NCBI GenBank assembly: GCA_025774805.1
Contig: JALGZR010000004.1
Span: 60,903 to 124,902, forward strand
Source of the DNA: a bacterium
Lineage (GTDB): Bacteria > ARS69
DNA: 64,000 nucleotides
Direction of reading: 5' to 3'
Shown: positions 34,371 to 41,337 of the stretch, piece after piece
Layout: every line of letters starts with the position of its first letter
Numbering within the stretch: position 1 is the first letter of the stretch
Notes under the pieces: model-generated
Told to the model about the DNA's origin: nothing
Seen by the model: only the letters and a program-made list of their open reading frames with translations
The model's database searches: none
Made by a program: the position numbers and the translations under genes

Positions 34371-36718
34371 TACGCCCCCGGAGTCGCGATGCTGGGACCT
34401 GCCCGTTCCAACGACTCGAGGACGAGCTTCTTGTTGATGATCTCGGGAAGGACGATGACGTCCTCGGGGCGCCCCGCCGGGTACACGGCGTAGAAGGGAA
34501 CGCCCGCCCGCCGGTGCCGGCGGAGAATCTCGGTGATCTCGGGGTCCTTTCGTGTCCAGTCCCCTTTGAGCGTCACGACCCGGTTCTCCCGGAAGACCCG
34601 CTCCACGTCCTCGCTGGCGAGCACGGTCTTCTCGTTCACCTTGCACGTCCAGCACCAGTCGGCGGTGAAGTCGATGAAGACGGTGTTTCCGTCCGCGACC
34701 CTCTCCTCCAGGTACTCCACGGAGAAGGGCTCCCAGATGATCCCGCCTTCCGACACGTCGACCGAGGAGCGGAGCTGGGGAGTCTCGCGGGCATAGGCGA
34801 CGTCGGGGACGCCGAAGATGTGCTCGTGGAGGAAGGCGTGGTAGGACCAGCCCACGCCGGCGATCGTGAGAAGCCACACCACGGTCACGCGGGTTCGGCT
34901 CGAGGAGAGATCGAGAAAGCGCCCCTGCATCCAGGTGAAGAACCCGACGACGAGCAGAAAGGCGAGAAGCCACACGAGACCGTCGGCTCCCGTCTGCGCC
35001 CCGAACACGAAGAGCAGCCAGACCAGCGTCGCGAGCAGCACGAAGCCCATTCCCTGCTTGAACGTGTCCATCCAGGGACCCGGCTTGGGCATGTACCGCA
35101 GCCAGCCCGGGTGCATCGAGAGGAGCACGTACGGCAGGGCGAGGCCGACGGCCACGGCCAGGAAGACGAGCAGGATGATTCCGGGTGGCTGGGAGAACGC
35201 GAAGGCGATCGCGGTTCCGAGCATCGGTGCCGTACAAGGCGTGGCGAGGACGGTGGTGAGGATTCCGTGGAAGAACGCGTCGGCGTAATCCCGGTGCACT
35301 CCGGTGCCGATGCCCCGACCCGCCACGACGGCGAGCGCGTCGATCTCGAAGACGCCGAGCAGGCTCAGGGAGAACACGAACACGACGACCGCGAGGCCGG
35401 CGACGAACGCGGGATTCTGGAACTGGAAGCCCCACCCGATGTGCTCCCCCGCCGCCTGGAGGGCGATGACCGCCAGCGCCAGGACGAGGAACGATGCGAT
35501 GACTCCGCCCGCGAAGACGAAGCCGAGGCGGGCCACCTTGCGCGGGTCCTCGTCCGACTTGGAGACGAATCCGAGGATCTTCAGCGAGATCACCGGCAGC
35601 ACGCAGGGCATCACGTTCAGGATGATGCCTCCCAGGAAGGCGAGCACGAGGTAGCGCGCCAGGGCGCCGAGCCCGAGCGCCGCACGCCCGGATCCGAGCC
35701 CCTCCGGCCCGACGGGCAGGAGCGGGCCGGCCACGGCGGCGAAGACGGGGGCCTCCACCGGTTCGGGGGTCTGTCCCTCCTCGGCCACCGTCACCGGAAT
35801 GTCGAGGCTCAGGAGGTAGGGCTTCCCCCCGTCGGTCCGCGGAATCTCGAGGACCCCGGGAAGGAGAAGCACCGAACCCGCCTCCACCGACGCGTCGACC
35901 TCCACCGGAATCACGACTCCTAGATTCTTCTCGTCGGAGCGGAATGTCGCATCGCGGAACCAGAGCACGTCGGACGGACGGGGAAAGAACTCGGCCCGCT
36001 CGACGTCGAAGTGTTCGAGCCCCTCGAAGACGGCGGCGACGCTGGCCGAGTCCCCGGGGGGTATGGCGTCGAGGCTCTGGAACGGCCAGACCGCAGTGCT
36101 CTCCTCGTCGGCGGCGATCCGGGGGTTCCGCTCACGCGCCGCCGCGAACGTCGCGAGAGTCTTCTCGTGCGCCGGGCGCGCTTCCTCTTCCACCGGGAGT
36201 CGGATCTCGACCTTCGCGCCGCCCGGAATACAGATGTCCTTGCACTGGAGCCAGTCGACCACGCCTCGGATCACGGCTGGCTCGCCTCCGGGACGGGCGC
36301 CGCGCGGAGTGATCTCGGTCCGCAGCAGGACCCGGTCCGCGTAACCGAACGTGACGAGGTCTCCCTCCTCCTCGTAGCGGTGCGGGACCGGCCAGAGGAT
36401 GTCGGAAGCCTCCCATCCGTCGGGAAGCTCCCACTCGACTGTCGTGGGGAGTCCGGCATCGCCCCCGTTCTCCCAGTACGTGTGCCAGCCGGGCTGCATC
36501 GTGATCTCGATGCCGACCATGAACGGCACGTCCGGCCCCACCGCCTCGACGTCCGCGAGGAGTCGCGCCGTGACCTTGCCGGAATGATCGCCTTCCCCAA
36601 GCAGGGAGCTTCCTTCCGGATCCGAGGGAGCGGCGGTCCCGGACGCCGACCATCCGGGGAGCGTCGCCACGGCGGTGGCGAGGAGAGAGAGGAGGATGCG
36701 GCGCTCCCTAGCCTGCAT
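34370..36718 (-). CDS. dsbD: Thiol:disulfide interchange protein, DsbD/ScsB family
   Basis: A 782-residue membrane reductase. After a signal peptide, residues about 45-330 form the periplasmic substrate domain with VDWLQCKDICIPGG (Cys pair). Residues about 355-620 are the eight-helix CcdA-like core with NVMPCVLPVISLK and ATPCTAPMLGTA, whose two cysteines carry electrons through the membrane. Residues about 640-775 are the periplasmic thioredoxin domain with DWCWTCK. It passes electrons from cytoplasmic thioredoxin to periplasmic thiols. The start ATG and the GGTGAG before it belong to repeat copy D, so residues 1-4 (MQAR) are repeat-encoded. It precedes the M28 peptidase gene with a one-base overlap. 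Confidence 0.93.
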   Translation of the reverse strand: MQARERRILLSLLATAVATLPGWSASGTAAPSDPEGSSLLGEGDHSGKVTARLLADVEAVGPDVPFMVGIEITMQPGWHTYWENGGDAGLPTTVEWELPDGWEASDILWPVPHRYEEEGDLVTFGYADRVLLRTEITPRGARPGGEPAVIRGVVDWLQCKDICIPGGAKVEIRLPVEEEARPAHEKTLATFAAARERNPRIAADEESTAVWPFQSLDAIPPGDSASVAAVFEGLEHFDVERAEFFPRPSDVLWFRDATFRSDEKNLGVVIPVEVDASVEAGSVLLLPGVLEIPRTDGGKPYLLSLDIPVTVAEEGQTPEPVEAPVFAAVAGPLLPVGPEGLGSGRAALGLGALARYLVLAFLGGIILNVMPCVLPVISLKILGFVSKSDEDPRKVARLGFVFAGGVIASFLVLALAVIALQAAGEHIGWGFQFQNPAFVAGLAVVVFVFSLSLLGVFEIDALAVVAGRGIGTGVHRDYADAFFHGILTTVLATPCTAPMLGTAIAFAFSQPPGIILLVFLAVAVGLALPYVLLSMHPGWLRYMPKPGPWMDTFKQGMGFVLLATLVWLLFVFGAQTGADGLVWLLAFLLVVGFFTWMQGRFLDLSSSRTRVTVVWLLTIAGVGWSYHAFLHEHIFGVPDVAYARETPQLRSSVDVSEGGIIWEPFSVEYLEERVADGNTVFIDFTADWCWTCKVNEKTVLASEDVERVFRENRVVTLKGDWTRKDPEITEILRRHRRAGVPFYAVYPAGRPEDVIVLPEIINKKLVLESLERAGPSIATPGA

Positions 36719-36790
36719 GTCTCACCAGGCTCGTGACGAGGCGCGGCTTAGCCGCTGCCGCAGCAGAGGCTGGTGAGACATGCAGGCTAG
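36708..36790 (+). repeat. CTAG palindromic repeat, internally deleted copy D (83 bp)
   Basis: Both arms are nearly perfect (CTAGCCTGCATGTCTCACCA and TGGTGAGACATGCAGGCTAG), followed inward by CTCGTGACGAG and GCGGC-TTA-GCCGC. The central hairpin and about 100 bases are missing. The left arm on the minus strand gives GGTGAGACATG, used as start of the dsbD-like gene. Confidence 0.88.
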
Positions 36791-36972
36791 TCATGTTTCC
36801 TCCGGAGAGGCGGGCGATGCTGCAGGGCGGTCGCGTCGCACGGACGGGCCCGGAAAGGCGAGATTACCGGACCGCGAGAGCCCGGTCTCCCCTTCCCTCT
36901 GGTCCTTCAATCCCGGCGTGGCCCTCCGGGTTCCCTCCGGGGATCACGGACGCCCCCCCACGCTCGGTCCCG

Positions 36973-37128
36973 CTAGAACAGCGTGTAGATGAACGGCGCG
37001 ACCGTGGACGATGTGAACAGGATCAGGGCGCCCAACATCACGAGGACGACCACGATCGGGGTCAGCCAGAGTTTCTTGCGGACTTTGAGGAAGTCCAGGA
37101 ACTCCTTGAGGATGCCGAGTCGGCTCAT
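36973..37128 (-). CDS. DUF5989 family small membrane protein
   Basis: A 51-residue protein: an amphipathic N-terminus (MSRLGILKEFLDFLKVRKKLW) and one membrane helix (LTPIVVVLVMLGALILFTSS), ending VAPFIYTLF. This matches the short DUF5989 proteins that accompany carbamoyltransferase and SxtJ-like genes; the function is unknown. The gene is too short to score well alone, but its position right after the SxtJ-like gene and its sequence make it credible. It is probably the last gene of a three-gene unit. Confidence 0.85.
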   Translation of the reverse strand: MSRLGILKEFLDFLKVRKKLWLTPIVVVLVMLGALILFTSSTVAPFIYTLF

Positions 37129-37150
37129 CGCGTGACCTTCGGGTGGAGGA

Positions 37151-37567
37151 TCAGTACTGCCTCTTCGTCCGCTCGGGGTCGAAGGGGCCGTCGTGGCGCT
37201 CGATCCAGTAGGACTCCCGGTCGGGCTCCCACTTCCTGTCGAGGGAGTCCTTGCCGAGCAAACTTCGAATAACCCCAAAGGGGGTGAATACCAGGTAGTA
37301 GACGGTGGTCAGGAGAATCCAGGTCAGGGCATGGGCCAGCCCTCGAGCCGCCGGCATCCAGACCCGGTGGAGAGGAGCCAGCGCCCGGGGCACCGCGAGC
37401 CCGAGAGCGATCAGGATCGGCGCCGCTCCCATGAGCCAGGGGACCGCCCCGCCGTGGCCTCTCCACGCGAGGATTCCGGCCCAGATCAGGCAGACCACGC
37501 CCAGCGAGATGCCGAAGTTCCTCAGCTCCCGACGGTCCGGGCCGCCCCCCGATTCCCGATCGCTCAC
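37151..37567 (-). CDS. SxtJ-like membrane protein
   Basis: A 138-residue protein beginning at a GTG behind AGGAGG, eight bases after the carbamoyltransferase stop. An Arg/Glu-rich head precedes three hydrophobic segments (FGISLGVVCLIWAGILA, WLMGAAPILIALGLAVP, LTWILLTTVYYLVFTPFGVI). The tail SLLGKDSLDRKWEPDRESYW is characteristic of SxtJ-type proteins found beside NodU/CmcH carbamoyltransferases. The saxitoxin name is historical; these genes occur in many bacteria without toxin. The role is unknown, perhaps bringing the carbamoyltransferase to the membrane. Confidence 0.88.
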   Translation of the reverse strand: MSDRESGGGPDRRELRNFGISLGVVCLIWAGILAWRGHGGAVPWLMGAAPILIALGLAVPRALAPLHRVWMPAARGLAHALTWILLTTVYYLVFTPFGVIRSLLGKDSLDRKWEPDRESYWIERHDGPFDPERTKRQY

Positions 37568-37575
37568 TCCGCCTC

Positions 37576-39399
37576 CTAGTCGAGTTCGAACGAACGGCTG
37601 GCGCGGACCCGCTCGATGACTGCCGAGTCCTGATCCGTCTTGCGCAGGAGGAAAGGACCTGCGACGAGCACGTCCATCTCCGTGCCGGCGAAGCAATTCC
37701 ACGCGTCTTCCGGCGTGCAGACGATCGGCTCTCCGCGCACGTTGAACGACGTGTTGATCACGAGGGGACACCCCGTCCGCTCTCGCCATCTCCGCACCAT
37801 TCGGTGATAGAGCGGGTTCGTCTCTGCGTGCACGGTCTGAACGCGGGCCGAGTGATCCACGTGAGTGATCGCCGGCACGTCGCTCCGGCGAGTCTTCAGA
37901 AGCTCGATCCCCTTCTTTCCCTTGTCGCCGTCCGCGAGGGCCTGACGTCGCTCCTCCCGCACGTGCGTCACGAGCAGCATGTACGGACTCGCCCCCCCGT
38001 CCTCGAAGACCTCTCCTGCGTGCTCGGCGAGCACGCTCGGCGCGAAGGGCCGGAACGACTCGCGGTACTTGATCTTGAGATTCATGCGGGACTGCATCTC
38101 GGAATCCCGGGGATCTCCGATGATGGACCGCCCTCCCAGTGCGCGGGGTCCGAACTCCATGCGACCCTGAAACCAGCCGACGACATGGCCCTCGAGCATC
38201 GCGTCCACGGTCCGGCCGCAGATCTCGTCCTCGGCGATCCGTTCGTAGACCGCCCCGACGCGCTCGAACGTCGCCGCGATCTCCTCGGGCGAGAACGCCG
38301 GACCCAGGAAGCTCCCCTGCTGGGCGTCCGCCCCGTCCGACGAGACCCGGCGGGGAACTCCGAACTGCCGATGGGCCAGGAAGAGGGCCACGCCGAGCGC
38401 TCCCCCCGCGTCGCCGGCCGCCGGCTGGATCCAGAGGTCCTCGTAAGGCCCTTCGCGCAGAATCCGTCCGTTCGCGACGCAGTTCAGGGCGACTCCGCCC
38501 GCCAGCACGAGATTCCGCGCTTCCGTGACCCGGTGGACGTGGCGGCACATGGCCAGCAGGATGTCCTCGAGAACGACCTGGACGGACCGCGCCAGATCCA
38601 TCTCCTTCTGCGTCACGGGGGACTCGGGCTCGCGGGGAGGTCCGCCGAACAGCGCGTGGAATCTCTCCGAGGTCATGCGCAGCCCCGAGGGGTAGTCGAA
38701 GTAGCGCATGTCCATCTTGAAAGAGCCGTCCTCCTTCACGTCGATCAGATGCTCACGGATGAGATCGGCGTAGACCGGCTCGCCGTAGGGCGCGAGCCCC
38801 ATCAGCTTGTACTCCCCGGAGTTGACCTTGAAGCCGGTGTAGTAGGTGAAGGCCGAGTAGAGGAGCCCGAGGGAGTGGGGAAACCGAACCTCCCCCAGGA
38901 GCTCGATCTCGGAGCCTCTCCCCATGCCGTAGGTCGTCGTCGCCCACTCCCCGACACCGTCCACCGTGAGGATCGCCGCCTCCTCGAAAGGCGACGGATA
39001 GAAGGCGGACGCGGCGTGGGACATGTGGTGCTCCGCGAAGTGGATCGGGCAATCCACCCCCAGCTCCTTCCGGATCCGATCGGGAAGAAAGAGCTTCTCC
39101 GACAGCCAGATCGGCATGGCCGACTGGAAGGAGCGCAGACCGCGCGGAGCGTACGTCAGGTAGGTCTCGAGCAATCGCTCGAACTTGAGGAACGGCTTGT
39201 CGTAGAAGCCGACGACGTCGATGTCGTCCGGACCGATCCCGCCCACCTCGAGGCACGAGCGGATGGCCGCCTCCGGGAACTCGGGGTCGTGCTTCTTCCG
39301 GGTGAAACGCTCCTCTTGGGCGGCGGCCACGATTGTCCCGTCTCGCACGAGGCAGGCGGCGGCGTCGTGGTACCAGGCGCTGATTCCGAGGATGTTCAC
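37576..39399 (-). CDS. Carbamoyltransferase (NodU/CmcH/TobZ family)
   Basis: A 607-residue enzyme starting at GTG. The N-terminal kinase-like (ASKHA) part opens MNILGISAWYHDAAACLV and has the metal-binding HHMSHAASAFYPSPFEEAAILTVDG, then VLAGGVALNC. The C-terminal YrdC-like carbamoyl-phosphate part has GRMEFGPRALGGRSIIGDPR and PLVINTSFNVRGEPIVCTPEDA, both family hallmarks. It makes carbamoyl-adenylate and moves the carbamoyl group to a hydroxyl of a sugar or natural product. No glycosyltransferase or biosynthetic genes surround it, only the SxtJ and DUF5989 proteins, so its substrate is probably a common cell-surface molecule. This trio is widely conserved as a unit. Confidence 0.93.
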   Translation of the reverse strand: MNILGISAWYHDAAACLVRDGTIVAAAQEERFTRKKHDPEFPEAAIRSCLEVGGIGPDDIDVVGFYDKPFLKFERLLETYLTYAPRGLRSFQSAMPIWLSEKLFLPDRIRKELGVDCPIHFAEHHMSHAASAFYPSPFEEAAILTVDGVGEWATTTYGMGRGSEIELLGEVRFPHSLGLLYSAFTYYTGFKVNSGEYKLMGLAPYGEPVYADLIREHLIDVKEDGSFKMDMRYFDYPSGLRMTSERFHALFGGPPREPESPVTQKEMDLARSVQVVLEDILLAMCRHVHRVTEARNLVLAGGVALNCVANGRILREGPYEDLWIQPAAGDAGGALGVALFLAHRQFGVPRRVSSDGADAQQGSFLGPAFSPEEIAATFERVGAVYERIAEDEICGRTVDAMLEGHVVGWFQGRMEFGPRALGGRSIIGDPRDSEMQSRMNLKIKYRESFRPFAPSVLAEHAGEVFEDGGASPYMLLVTHVREERRQALADGDKGKKGIELLKTRRSDVPAITHVDHSARVQTVHAETNPLYHRMVRRWRERTGCPLVINTSFNVRGEPIVCTPEDAWNCFAGTEMDVLVAGPFLLRKTDQDSAVIERVRASRSFELD

Positions 39400-39573
39400 G
39401 GCGCTTCGAGAGGTTCGGAGTGGGATTCCGCAAATCCGGACGGATAGCTAGCTCGTGAGCCTACCATCGGCCTCGGCCGGGGTCAATCCGAGCGAACTTG
39501 CGGAAGGACCGGCGACCCGCTAACTTCGCGGCGACCGGGCATATGTTACGGACCCCAGTCGAGAGGAGTCTCG

Positions 39574-40110
39574 ATGCGTGCCGCCGTGAACGACCTCTGG
39601 CCCGAGCTCGAATGGATTCGGGACCCCGACCTGCGCGAGGCCACCGCAAAGACCTGGGAGGTCGCGCTCTCCCGGAGCCCCCTGTCCCCCTCGGACCTGC
39701 GTGAGATCCCCTTCACCCTCCTCGTGCGGGATCTGGAAGTCACCTTCATGGAACACAAGCGGGCCGTGGTTCACATCGCACGCCGCTCGGCCGAGGCGAT
39801 GCAGGAGTTCTTCGGTGAGAAGCTCCCGATCGATCTCGATGCCGTGATCGCGGGGGCGATCCTCGCGGACGTCGGCAAGGTTCTCGAATACGAGAAGAGG
39901 GACGGGAAGGCCGTTCAGTCGGCCCGCGGCAAGGCGCTGCGCCATCCCTTCACGGGCGTGGCCGTCGCGATGGAGTGCGGCGTCCCGGACGCGGTGTGTC
40001 ACATCATCGCCGCCCACGCCGGGGAAGGCGATCTCGTCGAGCGCTCCACCGAGGCCACCATCGTGCACCACGCCGACTTCATGAGCTACCTTCCGTTCCG
40101 TAACCGATAG
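39574..40110 (+). CDS. HD-domain protein
   Basis: A 178-residue soluble protein with GAGGAG before ATG. It shows an HD phosphohydrolase layout: EHKRAVVHIARRSAEA (first His), GAILADVGKVLEYE (His-Asp position changed to A-D), LRHPFTGVAVAMECG (His), HIIAAHAGEGD (His) and IVHHADFMSY (His-Asp-like). The central HD dyad reads ADVGK rather than HDIGK, so the first metal His of the dyad is replaced by Ala, although several other His remain. It may be an atypical or inactive nucleotide phosphohydrolase. It lies 24 bases before the second M42 peptidase, in an operon with it and the PEP-synthase-like fusion. Confidence 0.78.
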   Translation: MRAAVNDLWPELEWIRDPDLREATAKTWEVALSRSPLSPSDLREIPFTLLVRDLEVTFMEHKRAVVHIARRSAEAMQEFFGEKLPIDLDAVIAGAILADVGKVLEYEKRDGKAVQSARGKALRHPFTGVAVAMECGVPDAVCHIIAAHAGEGDLVERSTEATIVHHADFMSYLPFRNR

Positions 40111-40134
40111 CCCGGGCCAAAGGGGGGAGGCATC

Positions 40135-41337
40135 GTGACGAAGGCCGCCGAGAGGCGCTGGCTGAGGATCGCCGGGGGGCTTCTCGAGCGACCCACCGCA
40201 ACGTGCCTGGAGCACGCACCGGCCGCGTACGTGCGGTCCTTCGCCCGCCGGCGACCGGGACTCGGCGTGACCGAGGATCGGTACGGGAACCTGATCGTGA
40301 AGTTTCCGGGACGGGGAAGCCGCAAGGCGCCCCCGCTCGTCCTGATGGCGCATCTCGACCACCCCGGATTCGTCGTGGATCGCGTGCAGGAGGACCTCGC
40401 CCACCTCACGTTTCGCGGGGGCGTGCGGATCGGCCACGCCCGCCCGGGATCCCGTCTCGCGTTCTTTCGCGTCGGACGCAATACCCCGATCGGAAAGGGC
40501 CGGCTTCTCACCGCATCCGGGCGGGGGGCCCGTCGGCGCGGCTTCCTCGGCGCCGGCACGGCCCGGATCACCTCGGGGTGGGCGGTGGCCGGAGGATTCA
40601 CGATGTGGGACTTCCCCGGATTCGCGAGGCGGGGAGGCCGTATCGTCTCCCGCTGCCTCGACGATCTCTTGGGAGCCGCGGCCGCCCTCGTGACCCTCGA
40701 CGAGGTTCACCGCCGGCGGCCGCGGGGAGCCCACGTCTGGGGGTACTTCACGCGGGCGGAAGAGATCGGGTTCTTCGGGGCGCTGGCCGGGATCCGGGCG
40801 CGCTCGATTCCCAAGAGCGCCCGCGTTCTCTCGCTGGAGACGTCGCGGGCGTTTCCCCACGCCCCCCTGGGAGGCGGCGTCATCGTGCGGGTCGGCGACG
40901 CGCGCTCTCTCTTCGAACCCCGGCTCATGGGAGTGCTCCACGAGGCCGCGGCCGAGCTGGGAGAGGAGGATCCCCGGTTCCGATTCCAACGCCGGCTGAT
41001 GGACGGGGGCGTGTGCGAGGCCACGCCTTACTGCGCCGCGGGCTATCGAGGCGGGGGGCTCGCCCTCCCCCTCGGCAACTACCACAACATGAAGGGGCTC
41101 GACGGGGGGCCGAAGGGGATCGGACCGGAGCACGTCCGGATCGTCGACTTCCTCTCGGAGGTGCGCCTACTCGTCCGCTTGGCCGAGCGGTCGGCGGATC
41201 TCGTTCGTCTCGAGAGAGCGACCGAGGCGTGGCTGGCGCCGGCGACCCGGCGGGCCTGCGAGACGCTCGAGGGGGCGCCGCTCGATGCTCCCCGCGAGGA
41301 GCGCGGGAGGGCGCGACGCACGCGGAGAGGCGGATGA
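40135..41337 (+). CDS. M42 family peptidase (second paralogue)
   Basis: A 400-residue M42 protein starting at GTG. It keeps LMAHLDHPGFVVD (His and Asp), SRCLDDLLGAAA (bridging Asp), YFTRAEEIGFFGALAG (E-E catalytic pair) and a late LPLGNYHNMKG with the final His. The Asp ligand region reads VLSLETSRAFPH, with Glu in place of Asp, which can also bind zinc. Distance from the paralogue at 28598 is large; the tail is Arg-rich. The TGA stop overlaps the next ATG (ATGA). A peptidase coupled to an HD protein and a PEP-synthase-like fusion is an unusual setting and gives no clear pathway. Confidence 0.88.
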   Translation: MTKAAERRWLRIAGGLLERPTATCLEHAPAAYVRSFARRRPGLGVTEDRYGNLIVKFPGRGSRKAPPLVLMAHLDHPGFVVDRVQEDLAHLTFRGGVRIGHARPGSRLAFFRVGRNTPIGKGRLLTASGRGARRRGFLGAGTARITSGWAVAGGFTMWDFPGFARRGGRIVSRCLDDLLGAAAALVTLDEVHRRRPRGAHVWGYFTRAEEIGFFGALAGIRARSIPKSARVLSLETSRAFPHAPLGGGVIVRVGDARSLFEPRLMGVLHEAAAELGEEDPRFRFQRRLMDGGVCEATPYCAAGYRGGGLALPLGNYHNMKGLDGGPKGIGPEHVRIVDFLSEVRLLVRLAERSADLVRLERATEAWLAPATRRACETLEGAPLDAPREERGRARRTRRGG

